Assembly (NCBI RefSeq): GCF_007431345.1
Contig: NZ_CP041730.1
Location: 2,232,001-2,296,000 of the forward strand
Length of the DNA stretch: 64,000 bases
Origin: Chitinimonas arctica
GTDB lineage: Bacteria; Pseudomonadota; Gammaproteobacteria; Burkholderiales; Chitinimonadaceae
Reading direction: 5' to 3'
Below the pieces are notes generated by a model. It was not told the origin of the DNA. It saw only the letters and a program-made list of their open reading frames with translations, and did not search any database. The translations under genes and the position numbers were made by a program. Below, in pieces: positions 41,227 to 51,173 of this stretch. Numbering within the stretch: position 1 is the first letter of the stretch; the number at the start of each line of letters is the position of its first letter.

Positions 41227-42156
41227 CTAGGCTTCCTCTAATGTGGTGTCTAGGATCTTTAGGACGACGTCCTCGTAGCTCATTCCGGCGGCGCGGGCGC
41301 CCATGGGGAAGAGGCTGTGGCTGGTCATGCCGGGGGCGGTGTTGACTTCCAGCAGGTAAGGATTGCCTTCTTCGTCCATGAGGAAGTCGACGCGTGCCCA
41401 GCTTTGGCCGCCGATGGCCCAGAAGGCTTTTTCCACGAGTTTGGCGATGGCGGCTTCCTGTTCTGGTGGTAGGCCGCTTGGGCAGCGATAGACGGTGTCG
41501 TCGCGGAAGTACTTGGCCTGGTAGTCGTAGAACTCGGTGGCGGGTTCGATCTTGATGGCCGGCAGGACCGTGTAGCCGCGCACGGCGTCGCCCATGATGG
41601 GGGCGCTGTACTCGCCGCCGCCGATGAAGGTTTCTGCCAGCACGACCTTGTCGTACTTGCGCGCTTCCAGGTATGCAGCCTTCAGTTCGCCCGCAGTCTT
41701 GACCTTGGTGACGCCTACGCTGGAACCCTCGATATTCGGTTTGACGAACAGGGGCAGACCCAGCTTGTGCGCGACCGCTTCGAAATCGCTGTGTTCGTCC
41801 AGCAGTTCGAATTCCGGGATGGGCAGCCCCAGGGCGCGCCAGATCAGTTTGCAGCGCAACTTGTCCATGCCGATCGCACTGCCCATCACGCCGCAGCCGG
41901 TATAGGGAATGCCCAGGAAGGCCAGGGCACCCTGGATGGTGCCGTCTTCGCCCATCGGGCCATGCAGGATCAGGAAAGCGCGCTGAAAGCCTTCTTCGCG
42001 CAAAGCCGCCAGTGGCTTGTCGCGCGGATCGAAGGCATGCGCGTCAACGCCCCGCGAACGCAGTGCTTCCAGGACACCCTGGCCGCTCATCAGCGACACT
42101 TCGCGTTCCGCGCTGGTTCCGCCCATCACGACGGCGACTTTTCCATATTTGTTCAT
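41227..42156 (-). CDS. ddlB: D-alanine--D-alanine ligase
   Basis: Joins two D-alanines for the peptidoglycan stem. The 309-residue protein is an ATP-grasp enzyme: GGTSAEREVSLMSG at the start, the binding loop IEGSSVGVTKV, and near the end the catalytic region ARVDFLMDEEGNPYLLEVNT. Its ATG at 42,156 overlaps the murC stop (ATGA). Confidence 0.97.
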   Translation of the reverse strand: MNKYGKVAVVMGGTSAEREVSLMSGQGVLEALRSRGVDAHAFDPRDKPLAALREEGFQRAFLILHGPMGEDGTIQGALAFLGIPYTGCGVMGSAIGMDKLRCKLIWRALGLPIPEFELLDEHSDFEAVAHKLGLPLFVKPNIEGSSVGVTKVKTAGELKAAYLEARKYDKVVLAETFIGGGEYSAPIMGDAVRGYTVLPAIKIEPATEFYDYQAKYFRDDTVYRCPSGLPPEQEAAIAKLVEKAFWAIGGQSWARVDFLMDEEGNPYLLEVNTAPGMTSHSLFPMGARAAGMSYEDVVLKILDTTLEEA

Positions 42157-43547
42157 ACGTTTTCCACCAATTTTGCGGGCACGGCGCCTATGGAGCCGGC
42201 GCCCATCGTGACAATCACATCGCCGTCCCTGGCATGTTCGAGGATGGCGCCGGGCAGATCCGCGATCGCGTCCACGAACAGGGGTTCGAGCTTGCCTTGT
42301 ACCCGTACCGCCCGCGTCAGCGCGCGGCCGTCCGCGGCGACGATGGGCGCTTCGCCGGCGGCATAGACCTCGGTCAGCACCAGGGCATCGACACTGGACA
42401 GGACGCGGGTGAAATCCTCGAAACAATCGCGTGTACGGCTATAGCGGTGCGGCTGGAAAGCCAGCAGCAGCCGATTGCCGGGGAAGGCGCCGCGCACGGC
42501 CGCCAGCGTGGCCGCCATTTCCACCGGGTGATGGCCATAGTCATCGATCACGGTCGCCGTGCCGCCGCCGGGCAGGGCTGCCTGGCCGTAGCGCTGGAAG
42601 CGCCGGCCTACCCCGCCGAATTGGCTGAGCGCACGCTGGATGGCCGCTTCATCCACGCCGACTTCCAGGCAAATGGCGATGGCAGCCAGGCTGTTCAAGA
42701 CATTGTGATGGCCGGCAGCGTTCAGTTCGATGGCCAGCCGGCTTTCGACCCCGTTGCGCCACACGGCCGTGAAGCGCATGCGGCCGCCTGGCAGCGCTTC
42801 GATATCCTCGGCCCGTAGATCGGCGTCGGCGCTGACGCCGTAGGTGGTCACCGGCTTGGCGACCTGCGGCAGGATGGCGCGGATATTCGGGTCATCGATA
42901 CACAGCGCAGCGCGGCCATAGAAGGGCAGGTGAGCCAGGAAATCGAGGAAAGCCTGTTTGAGCCGCTCGAAATCGTGGCCATAGGTTTCCATATGGTCGG
43001 CGTCGATATTGGTGATCACCGCGAGCATGGGCTGCAGCATCAGGAAGGAGGCATCCGATTCGTCGGCCTCCACCACGATGAACTCGCCCTTGCCCAGCCG
43101 GGCGCCGGTACCCGCCGCGTTGAGCTTGCCGCCGATCACATAGGTCGGGTCCAGCCCGCCCTCGGTCAGCATGGCGGCGATCAGGCTGGTGGTGGTGGTC
43201 TTGCCATGGGTGCCCGCGACGGCGATACCCTGGCGGAAGCGCAGCAGCTCGGCCAGCATCATGGCGCGGGGGATCACCGGCACGCCCCGCGCGCGCGCGG
43301 CCAGCACTTCCGGATTGTCCTGTTTCACGGCGGTGGAGATGACCACCACGTCGGCTTGCGCCTGGTGGGACTCGTCGTGGCCGATATGGATCTGCGCACC
43401 AGCAGCCCGCAGGCTGCTGGTCACGCTCGATTCGCTCAGGTCGGAGCCGGTAACGTCGTAGTCCAGGTCCAGCAATACGCCGGCGATGGCGCTCATGCCC
43501 GAACCGCCGATGCCGACGAAGTGGATATGTTTGACTTTGTGCTTCAT
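42153..43547 (-). CDS. murC: UDP-MurNAc--L-alanine ligase
   Basis: The 464-residue Mur ligase adds L-alanine to UDP-MurNAc. It has the Rossmann start (HFVGIGGSGMSAIAGVL), the ATP loop AVAGTHGKTTTTSLIA, and the middle to C-terminal Mur domains. The ATG at 43,547 was preferred over a long upstream extension because it overlaps the murG end and fits family length. Confidence 0.97.
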   Translation of the reverse strand: MKHKVKHIHFVGIGGSGMSAIAGVLLDLDYDVTGSDLSESSVTSSLRAAGAQIHIGHDESHQAQADVVVISTAVKQDNPEVLAARARGVPVIPRAMMLAELLRFRQGIAVAGTHGKTTTTSLIAAMLTEGGLDPTYVIGGKLNAAGTGARLGKGEFIVVEADESDASFLMLQPMLAVITNIDADHMETYGHDFERLKQAFLDFLAHLPFYGRAALCIDDPNIRAILPQVAKPVTTYGVSADADLRAEDIEALPGGRMRFTAVWRNGVESRLAIELNAAGHHNVLNSLAAIAICLEVGVDEAAIQRALSQFGGVGRRFQRYGQAALPGGGTATVIDDYGHHPVEMAATLAAVRGAFPGNRLLLAFQPHRYSRTRDCFEDFTRVLSSVDALVLTEVYAAGEAPIVAADGRALTRAVRVQGKLEPLFVDAIADLPGAILEHARDGDVIVTMGAGSIGAVPAKLVENV

Positions 43548-44611
43548 TGCGCTACTTCCTCGACGATGTCCGCCACGACTCGGGTCGCGTCGGGCAAAGC
43601 CCTTGTTCTGGCCGCCTCGGCCATGGCCAGCAGGCGGGGTCGTTTCAATTCGCGCAGGCGATCGGCCAGCCAGGCCGGGTTCAGATCGCGCTGCTGGATC
43701 AGGATGGCTGCGCCACATTCAGCCAGATAGGCGGCATTGCCGGTCTGGTGGTCGTCCACCGCGTGCGGGAAAGGCACCAGGATGGCGGCGACGCCGGCCG
43801 CCGCCAGTTCGGCGATGGTCAGCGCACCGGCTCGGCAGATCACCAGATCGGCATCGGCATAGGCCGTGGTCATGTCATCGATAAAGGCCACGCACTCGCC
43901 CACCACGCCGGCGTCGGCGTAATTCCGGCCCAACTGCTCGATCTGCTTTTGGCCAGCTTGGTGGGTAACTTGCGGCCGCTCGTCTTCAGCCAGCAGCGCC
44001 AAAGCTTGCGGCACCACTTCATTCAACGCGGCGGCGCCGAGGCTTCCCCCCACCACCAACACCCGCAGCGGCCCGCTGCGCGCGGCGAAGCGCTCGGCCG
44101 GCTGCGGCAGGGCGGCGATATCGGCCCGTACCGGATTGCCGACCAGCTCGCCACGGCCGGCAAAGGCGCCGGGAAACGCGGTCAGTACGCGGCGGGCCAG
44201 CCGAGACAGCACTTTGTTGGTCAGCCCTGCCACGGAATTCTGCTCATGCACGATCAGCGGACGCCATAGCAGCGTAGCGGCCAGGCCGCCGGGAAAGCCG
44301 GTGAAACCGCCGAAGCCGATCAGTGCATCGGGGCGGTGACGGAAGATGGCCGCCATCGCCAGGGTCAAGGCCCGCGCTTGCTCGACCGGCTGCACCAGTT
44401 TGCGCAGCAGGCCTTGGCCGCGCACGCCGCCAATGGGCAATAGCTCGATGGCGATGCCATGGCGGGGCACCAGTTCGGCTTCCATGCGGCCGCGTGCGCC
44501 CAGCCAGACCACCGTCCAGTCGCGCGCCTGCATTTCCTTTGCCACCGCCAGCGCCGGGAAAATATGCCCGCCGGTACCGCCGGCCATGATCATCAGGGTA
44601 CGGCGGCTCAT
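43544..44611 (-). CDS. murG: UDP-GlcNAc transferase MurG
   Basis: MurG makes lipid II from lipid I on the inner membrane face. The 355-residue protein has the glycine loop MIMAGGTGGHIFPALAVA and the donor-binding region CRAGALTIAELAAAGVAAIL of GT28. It overlaps ftsW and murC by four bases each, so translation is coupled. Confidence 0.97.
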   Translation of the reverse strand: MSRRTLMIMAGGTGGHIFPALAVAKEMQARDWTVVWLGARGRMEAELVPRHGIAIELLPIGGVRGQGLLRKLVQPVEQARALTLAMAAIFRHRPDALIGFGGFTGFPGGLAATLLWRPLIVHEQNSVAGLTNKVLSRLARRVLTAFPGAFAGRGELVGNPVRADIAALPQPAERFAARSGPLRVLVVGGSLGAAALNEVVPQALALLAEDERPQVTHQAGQKQIEQLGRNYADAGVVGECVAFIDDMTTAYADADLVICRAGALTIAELAAAGVAAILVPFPHAVDDHQTGNAAYLAECGAAILIQQRDLNPAWLADRLRELKRPRLLAMAEAARTRALPDATRVVADIVEEVAQ

Positions 44612-45774
44612 ACCGTGTACCCCCGCATCAGCTGGCGATTTTCCCAATCCACCCGCAGCAGTACCGCCAGCGCGACCAGATTGGCCAGGATGCCCGAGCC
44701 GCCGAACGACAGCAGCGGCAGGGTCAGGCCCTTGGTCGGCAGCAGCCCCATGTTCACACCGACATTGATGACCGACTGCACGCCTATCCAGATGCCGATG
44801 CCTTGTGCGACCAGGGCCGAGTAGTAACGCTCCAGCTTGGCCGCCTGGATGCCGATGGCGAAGGCGCGGAATACCAGCCAGGCGAACAGGGCCACCACCA
44901 GGGTGACGCCGACGAAGCCGAATTCCTCGGCGATGATGGCCATCAGGAAGTCGGTATGCGCTTCCGGCAGGTAGGACAGTTTCTCGACCGAGCCGCCCAG
45001 GCCGACGCCGGTCCATTCGCCGCGACCGAAGGCAATCAGGCTGTGGCTCAACTGATAGCCCTTGCCGTAGGGATCCTTCCAGGGGTCCATGAAGCCGACC
45101 ACCCGCGCCATGCGGTAGGGCGAGATCAGGATAAAGCCGACAAAACCGATAAACAGCAGGACCACCAGGCCGGCAAACAGGCGCCAGTCGAATCCGCCCA
45201 GGAACAAGGAGCCCATCGCGATGGCGGTGATTACCGACAGGGCGCCGAAGTCGGGCTCGGACAGCAGCAGCGCGCCGGTGATCAGCATCACCACGAACAT
45301 CGGCACAAAGCCTTTGACCAGGCTATGCATATAGGCCGCCTTGCGCACGGTGTAATCGGCGGCATACAGCACCACGAAGAATTTCATCGCCTCGGAGGGC
45401 TGGAAATTCACCACCACCAGGCTGAGCCAGCGCTTGGAACCATTGACCTCGCGGCCGATATGCGGAATCAGCACAAGTACCAGTAAAGCGATACCGAACA
45501 GGAACAGATAAGGCGAATACTGCTGCCAGACCCGGATAGGGACCTGGAACACCAGGAACGCGGCGGATAGGCCCACCGCCAGGAAAATCCCATGGCGTAT
45601 CAGGAAGTAGGTCGAGCGGAAACCGGTGTCCTTGTCCACCTCGGCCGCCGCGATCGAGGCGGAATAAACCATGATCAGGCCGATACCCAGCAGGGTCAGC
45701 ACGGTCCAGACCAGGGACTGGTCGTAACCGAGCATGACGGGCCTGCGCCGGAGCGCCTGATAGAAGCGTTTCAC
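44608..45774 (-). CDS. ftsW: Septal peptidoglycan polymerase FtsW
   Basis: A 388-residue SEDS-family membrane protein with about ten membrane helices. FtsW polymerises glycan strands at the septum with FtsI. Signature segments are EVNGSKRWLSLVVVNFQPSE and the final PLLSFGGSGILANL. It overlaps murD and murG by ATGA-type junctions. Confidence 0.97.
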   Translation of the reverse strand: MKRFYQALRRRPVMLGYDQSLVWTVLTLLGIGLIMVYSASIAAAEVDKDTGFRSTYFLIRHGIFLAVGLSAAFLVFQVPIRVWQQYSPYLFLFGIALLVLVLIPHIGREVNGSKRWLSLVVVNFQPSEAMKFFVVLYAADYTVRKAAYMHSLVKGFVPMFVVMLITGALLLSEPDFGALSVITAIAMGSLFLGGFDWRLFAGLVVLLFIGFVGFILISPYRMARVVGFMDPWKDPYGKGYQLSHSLIAFGRGEWTGVGLGGSVEKLSYLPEAHTDFLMAIIAEEFGFVGVTLVVALFAWLVFRAFAIGIQAAKLERYYSALVAQGIGIWIGVQSVINVGVNMGLLPTKGLTLPLLSFGGSGILANLVALAVLLRVDWENRQLMRGYTV

Positions 45775-47144
45775 GCTGGCAAACCTTTTACCGCGGCGAC
45801 AAAGACCTCGGCGCGGTGGGTGTAGTTACGGAACATATCCAGGCTGGCGCAGGCCGGCGACATCAGCACGGCATCGCCCGGCTGTGCTTCGGCGGCGGCC
45901 AGTTCCACCGCCTGCGGCATCGAGGCGGCATCCAGCAGCTTCACGCCGCTGCCGGCCAGGGCGGCCCGCAATAGCGGCGCATCGCGACCGATCAGAATGG
46001 CGGCGCGAACCTTGTCGCGGCAGGCAGCCGCCAGCGGGCTGAAGTCCTGTCCCTTGCCGTCGCCGCCGGCGATCAATACCACCGGCTGGCTCATGCCCTT
46101 CAGGGCCGCTTCGGTGGCGCCGACATTGGTGCCCTTGGAATCGTCGTAGTAGGTGACGCCAGCCAGTTCGGCGACCCGCTCGACCCGGTGCGGCAAGCCG
46201 TGGAAACGGCGCAGTGCCTGCAACAGCGGCAGGGTGGGCAAGCCGATGGCACGGGTCAAGGCCAAGGCGGCCAGGGCGTTGGCGGCATTGTGCAAACCGG
46301 CCACCGGCAATTCGGTTGCCAGCATCAGGGTGAAATCGCCGCACACCAGCTCATGGCCGGCGCCAAAGGCGCGCAGGCCATATTCGGTGGGCGATCGGGG
46401 CGTATCCAGGCCGAACCAGAATACCTGCCGGCCGGGCCGGGCCATGCCGCGGCAGTAGCCATCCTCGCGGTTCAGCACCATGGCACCCAAGCCTTCGAAG
46501 ATGCGGGCCTTGGTCATGGCGTAGTGGCGCATGGAGTCGTAGCGGTCGAGATGATCTTCGCTGACATTCAATACCGCGGCGGCATCGGGCGCCAGGCTTT
46601 GGGTGGTCTCCAGCTGGAAACTGGACAGCTCCAGCACCCAGACGTCGGGTTGCGGCCGCACTTCGGTCTCGATTTCGGTCAAGGCGTCCAGAATGGGCAA
46701 GCCGATGTTGCCGGCCACCACGGTACTGAGGCCCGCCGCTTCGCACATGGCGCCTACCATGGAGGTCACGGTCGATTTGCCGTTCGAACCGGTAATGGCG
46801 ATCACCTTGGCCGGATGCTTTTCGGCGTTGAGCGCACGGGCGAACAGTTCGATATCGCCGATCACCTCGATGCCCCGCTCCGCCACGGCGGCGATGGCCG
46901 GATCGGCCATGGGCACGCCGGGACTCAGCAGCAGGTATTCCGCGCCGGCAAAGGTCACTTCGCTGAAGGCGCCCAGCTTGACCGGCAGCTGCGGTAGGGC
47001 CGCACGCAGTTCGGCCAGTCCCGGCGGCTGTTCGCGGCTGTCGGCAACGGTGACGACGGCGCCATGGCGGGTCAGCCAGCGCGCTGCCGAAAGTCCGGTG
47101 GCCCCCAGGCCAACGACGGTGATATGTTTACCGCTCAGCTTCAT
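45771..47144 (-). CDS. murD: UDP-MurNAc-L-Ala--D-glutamate ligase
   Basis: MurD adds D-glutamate to the nucleotide precursor. The 457-residue protein shows the family start GKHITVVGLGATGLSAARWL, the ATP loop AITGSNGKSTVTSMVG and normal length. It lies between mraY and ftsW as in the standard dcw order. Confidence 0.97.
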   Translation of the reverse strand: MKLSGKHITVVGLGATGLSAARWLTRHGAVVTVADSREQPPGLAELRAALPQLPVKLGAFSEVTFAGAEYLLLSPGVPMADPAIAAVAERGIEVIGDIELFARALNAEKHPAKVIAITGSNGKSTVTSMVGAMCEAAGLSTVVAGNIGLPILDALTEIETEVRPQPDVWVLELSSFQLETTQSLAPDAAAVLNVSEDHLDRYDSMRHYAMTKARIFEGLGAMVLNREDGYCRGMARPGRQVFWFGLDTPRSPTEYGLRAFGAGHELVCGDFTLMLATELPVAGLHNAANALAALALTRAIGLPTLPLLQALRRFHGLPHRVERVAELAGVTYYDDSKGTNVGATEAALKGMSQPVVLIAGGDGKGQDFSPLAAACRDKVRAAILIGRDAPLLRAALAGSGVKLLDAASMPQAVELAAAEAQPGDAVLMSPACASLDMFRNYTHRAEVFVAAVKGLPA

Positions 47145-47205
47145 GTTCTCTCGCTCATATGGTCGTCGCCGCTGTTGCGGCTCTTTTATCTATTCCGTCG
47201 CCGCC

Positions 47206-48291
47206 TTAGCGCAATTTCAGGGTGGCCAGCCCGGCCAGCACCAGCAGCATGGTGATGATCCAGAAGCGCACCACTACCTGGGTTTCCTTCCAGCCTTTCA
47301 ACTCATAGTGATGATGCAGCGGCGCCATGCGGAATACCCGCTTGCCGGTAAGCTTGAAGCTGGCTACCTGGATCATCACGCTCAGTGCTTCCATCACGAA
47401 GACACCGCCCATGATGAACAGCACGATTTCCTGCCGAACCACCACGGCCACGGTGCCCAGCGCGGCGCCCAGCGCCAGTGCGCCGACATCGCCCATGAAT
47501 ACTTCGGCCGGATAGGCGTTGAACCACAGGAAACCCAGGCCCGCCCCGCCGATGGCGGCGCAGAACACCGCCAGTTCGCCGGCGCCGGGAATATGGGGCA
47601 GCAGCAGGTAGGTGGCGAATTTGGCATTGCCGGCGACATAGGCAAAGATCGCCAGCGCCGATGCGACCATCACGGTGGGCAGGATGGCCAGACCATCCAG
47701 GCCATCGGTCAGGTTGACGGCGTTGGAGGTACCGACGATCACGCAATAGGTCAGCACCATGAAGCCGGCCACGCCGAAGGGGTAGGCGATATGCTTGAAG
47801 AAAGGCACGATCAATTCGGTGTTCGCCGGCGTGGTCGCGGTACTGGTCAGGAACAGGCCCGCACCGATGGCGATCAGCGATTGCCAGAACAGTTTCTGGC
47901 GCGCCGACAGACCCTTGGGGTTCTTCAGCGCCACCTTCTTGTAGTCGTCGATAAAGCCGATGATGCCGGTGCCCAGGGTGACGCACAGGGTCAGCCAGAC
48001 ATACTTGTTGCGCAGGTCGGCCCACAATAGCGTGGTGAGGCCGATGGACAGCAGGATCAGCGTGCCGCCCATGGTGGGCGTGCCGGCTTTGACCAGATGG
48101 GTTTGCGGGCCGTCATTGCGTACCGACTGGCCCACCTTCAAGTCGGTCAGTTTGCGGATCACCCACGGTCCCAGCATAAAGCTGATGAACAGCGCCGTCA
48201 TGGTCGCCAGTACGGCGCGCAGGGTGATGTAGTTGAAGACGTTGAAGGCCCGGATATTTTCGCCGAGCAGGTTGGCGAGCCAAAGCAACAT
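47206..48291 (-). CDS. mraY: Phospho-MurNAc-pentapeptide transferase MraY
   Basis: MraY makes lipid I by joining the nucleotide precursor to undecaprenyl phosphate. The 361-residue protein has about ten membrane helices and the signatures GTPTMGGTLIL and NLTDGLDGLAILP with catalytic aspartates. It follows murF by three bases. Confidence 0.97.
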   Translation of the reverse strand: MLLWLANLLGENIRAFNVFNYITLRAVLATMTALFISFMLGPWVIRKLTDLKVGQSVRNDGPQTHLVKAGTPTMGGTLILLSIGLTTLLWADLRNKYVWLTLCVTLGTGIIGFIDDYKKVALKNPKGLSARQKLFWQSLIAIGAGLFLTSTATTPANTELIVPFFKHIAYPFGVAGFMVLTYCVIVGTSNAVNLTDGLDGLAILPTVMVASALAIFAYVAGNAKFATYLLLPHIPGAGELAVFCAAIGGAGLGFLWFNAYPAEVFMGDVGALALGAALGTVAVVVRQEIVLFIMGGVFVMEALSVMIQVASFKLTGKRVFRMAPLHHHYELKGWKETQVVVRFWIITMLLVLAGLATLKLR

Positions 48292-48294
48292 AAA

Positions 48295-49683
48295 TCAGGC
48301 CTCTGCCTTTCCGGCCGAAGCAAGCGCTTCGACAATTTGTTCCATGCGCATAAAGCGCGATCCCTTGACCAGCGCGACGGCATCCTTGCCCAGTTGCGGC
48401 GCCAGTGCGGCCACCAGGGCGGCATGGCTGTCGAACCACCGGCCGCCCGGGCCGAACGCGGCCACGGCGTGGCGCATGCCCTCGCCGGTGGCGTACAACG
48501 ACTCCAAGCCCTTGCCGCGGGCGTATTCGCCCAGTTCGGCATGGCGGGCCGGGATATCGTCGGTCTCGCCGATATCGCCCAGCACCAGGAAGCGCGGCGC
48601 CGGCAGGGCCGCCAGCACATCCATGGCGGCGTGCATGGAATCGGGATTGGCGTTGTAGCTATCGTCGATCAGCAAGGCGCCGTTGGCGGCGCGCTTTTGT
48701 TGCAGGCGTCCCTTGGCGCCGACATAGCCGGCGAGGCCGGCGGCGATCTCGACCGCCGTCAGGCCCAAGGCATGGCAAGCCGCTGCAGCGGCCAAGGCAT
48801 TGGCGATATTGTGGCGGCCGGGCGCGGGCAGCCGCACCTCGGCTTCGCCGCCTGGCGTCACCAGCGTGAAACGGCTGTCCAGCCCCGCCAGGCGCACGTC
48901 GCGCGCCTGGATATCGCCTTGCGCCAAACCGAATCCCAGCAGCGTACGGCTGGCATTCAAGCCGCGCCAATAGTCGGCGTAGTCGTCATCCAGATTGATC
49001 AGCGCAGCGCCGCCTTCGGCCAGGCCGTCGAATATCTCCCCCTTGGCCTCGGCGATGCCGGCGGCCGAGCCGAGAAATTCGATGTGGGCGCTGCCGGCGT
49101 TGGTGATCAGGGCCAGCTGCGGCGCCGCCAGACCGGTCAGGTAGGCGATCTCGCCGAAATGGTTCATGCCCATTTCGATGACGGCATACCGGTGCCGCGC
49201 GCGCAGGCGCAACAACATCAGCGGTAGGCCGATGTGATTGTTCAGATTGCCGGCGGTGGCCAGCACGGCCTCGTCGCCGGCATGCCGGCGCAGTACGGTC
49301 GCAATCATCTCCTTGACCGTGGTCTTGCCGCTGGAGCCGGTGATGGCCAGCAGGGGCAGGCTGAACAGGCCGCGCCAATGCGCTGCCAGCCGGCCCAGCG
49401 CCGCCAGCGTGTCATCGACCTCCAGCAGGGGCGCATCGGGGCCCAGCGCGGCCAGCGCCGGATGGCCGGCCTCGACCAGGGCGGCGACGGCGCCGCCGGC
49501 CAGGACGGCGGCGATGAAATCATGACCGTCGAAATTGTCGCCCTTCAGTGCCACGAACAAATCGCCGGGGCGGATATCGCGGCTATCGGTACTCACCCGT
49601 TCATACGCCAGCCCGCCATCCCCGCGCAGGGTGGCGTTCAATACGGTCGCGCTGGTGGCCAGCGTCAGCATCGGATCTTTCAC
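48295..49683 (-). CDS. murF: UDP-MurNAc-tripeptide--D-Ala-D-Ala ligase
   Basis: MurF adds D-Ala-D-Ala, completing the pentapeptide. The 462-residue protein has the ATP loop ITGSSGKTTVKEMIA and the Mur central domain. A GTG at 49,683 overlaps the murE stop (GTGA) and has a GGAAG site about eight bases upstream; an ATG at 49,671 is the alternative start. Confidence 0.96.
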   Translation of the reverse strand: MKDPMLTLATSATVLNATLRGDGGLAYERVSTDSRDIRPGDLFVALKGDNFDGHDFIAAVLAGGAVAALVEAGHPALAALGPDAPLLEVDDTLAALGRLAAHWRGLFSLPLLAITGSSGKTTVKEMIATVLRRHAGDEAVLATAGNLNNHIGLPLMLLRLRARHRYAVIEMGMNHFGEIAYLTGLAAPQLALITNAGSAHIEFLGSAAGIAEAKGEIFDGLAEGGAALINLDDDYADYWRGLNASRTLLGFGLAQGDIQARDVRLAGLDSRFTLVTPGGEAEVRLPAPGRHNIANALAAAAACHALGLTAVEIAAGLAGYVGAKGRLQQKRAANGALLIDDSYNANPDSMHAAMDVLAALPAPRFLVLGDIGETDDIPARHAELGEYARGKGLESLYATGEGMRHAVAAFGPGGRWFDSHAALVAALAPQLGKDAVALVKGSRFMRMEQIVEALASAGKAEA

Positions 49684-51173
49684 TTGCTCAACTTCCAGGC
49701 CGCCAAGGCGGCCGTTGCCTGTTGTTCATCGCTGAACGGCATCTTCACGCCGTTCGCGTCCTGATATTCTTCGTGGCCCTTGCCGGCGATCAAAACCACG
49801 TCGCCGATCTCGGCCAGCTCGACGGCCAGCGCGATGGCGGCGGCACGATCGCTCTGCACGCTGTAGTCGCCCAAATGCTGGTGTTCGGCGTCGGCCCCGT
49901 CCACGCCGTCAAGGATGTCGCTGATAATGCGGCGCGGTTCCTCGGTGCGTGGGTTGTCATTGGTGATGATGACGGTGTTGGCCAACATGCAGGCGACGCG
50001 GCCCATCAAGGGACGCTTGCCGCGATCACGGTCGCCGCCGCAACCGAACACGCAAAACAGCCGGCGCCGGGCCGGCATGGCCTCGCGCAGGGTGCTGAGC
50101 GCCTTTTCCAGCGCATCGGGCGTATGGGCGTAATCGACCACCACCAGCGGCTTGTCGCCACCGCCCAGCCTTTGCATACGGCCTTTGGCCGATTCGATGC
50201 GACCGAGCACCGCGACCGCATCGTTCATCGGCACATCGAGGCGCAACAACACCCCCAGGCAGGCCAGCAGATTGCTGGCGTTGAAACGCCCCAGCAGGGG
50301 GCTATTCAACTCGGCATCGCCCCAAGGCGAGTTGATCCGCATGCGGATGCCGGCCAGGCTGGTCTGTATTTCCACCGCGCGCAGCTCGCCCGCTTCCAGG
50401 CCGTAACCCAGTGCCAGGCCAGCCGGCAGGGTCCGCAACAATTCGGCGCCAAAGGCGTCGTCGGCATTGATGACGGCCGCGCGCAAACCCTCCCAGTCGA
50501 ACAGCTTTTGCTTGGCCTCGGCGTAAGCCGCCATGCTGCCGTGGTAATCGAGGTGGTCGCGGCTTAGATTGGTAAACACCGCCACATCGAAGGCCACCCC
50601 ATGGGCACGGCCTTGATCCAGCGCATGCGAGGACACTTCCATGCACAGATGGCTGGCGCCGGCCGCCTTGAATTCGGCGATCAGTGCTTGCAGCTGCGCC
50701 GCCTCGGGCGTGGTATGGCTGGCATCGCCCAACTGGCCGAGCAGGCCGTAGCCCAGGGTGCCTATCAGCGCCGGCTTGCCGCCAAGCAAGATAAAGGCTT
50801 GCGCCAGCCAATGGGCGCAACTGGTCTTGCCATTGGTGCCGGTCACCGCCACGCATGCCATCGCACGGCTGGGGTCGCCCAACAGATGGCTGGCGATCAG
50901 GCCTGTCTGGGCGCGCAACTGCGGGATAGCCAGATTGGGGAAGCCCGGATCTTCCACCCAGGCGTAGTCTTCCGCCTCCCACAGCACGGCGCCGGCGCCT
51001 GCGGCGATGGCGGCAGCGATATGCCGGCGGCCGTCGCTGGTGTCGCCACGATAGGCAAGGAAGATATCGCCGGGCTGGATCCGCCGGCTATCGGCGACCA
51101 GCCGGCGGCCGGCGGCGATCGCATCGATCGCGTTCCAATCCAGCAACGGCAGTTCCCAGGCGCTAGGCTTCAC
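49680..51173 (-). CDS. murE: UDP-MurNAc-tripeptide synthetase (meso-DAP adding)
   Basis: MurE adds the third residue. The 497-residue protein has the ATP loop VTGTNGKTSCAHWLAQ and the DNPR motif (ITNDNPRTEEP) that marks enzymes adding meso-diaminopimelate, as expected for a Gram-negative wall. It overlaps ftsI and murF by four bases. Confidence 0.97.
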   Translation of the reverse strand: MKPSAWELPLLDWNAIDAIAAGRRLVADSRRIQPGDIFLAYRGDTSDGRRHIAAAIAAGAGAVLWEAEDYAWVEDPGFPNLAIPQLRAQTGLIASHLLGDPSRAMACVAVTGTNGKTSCAHWLAQAFILLGGKPALIGTLGYGLLGQLGDASHTTPEAAQLQALIAEFKAAGASHLCMEVSSHALDQGRAHGVAFDVAVFTNLSRDHLDYHGSMAAYAEAKQKLFDWEGLRAAVINADDAFGAELLRTLPAGLALGYGLEAGELRAVEIQTSLAGIRMRINSPWGDAELNSPLLGRFNASNLLACLGVLLRLDVPMNDAVAVLGRIESAKGRMQRLGGGDKPLVVVDYAHTPDALEKALSTLREAMPARRRLFCVFGCGGDRDRGKRPLMGRVACMLANTVIITNDNPRTEEPRRIISDILDGVDGADAEHQHLGDYSVQSDRAAAIALAVELAEIGDVVLIAGKGHEEYQDANGVKMPFSDEQQATAALAAWKLSK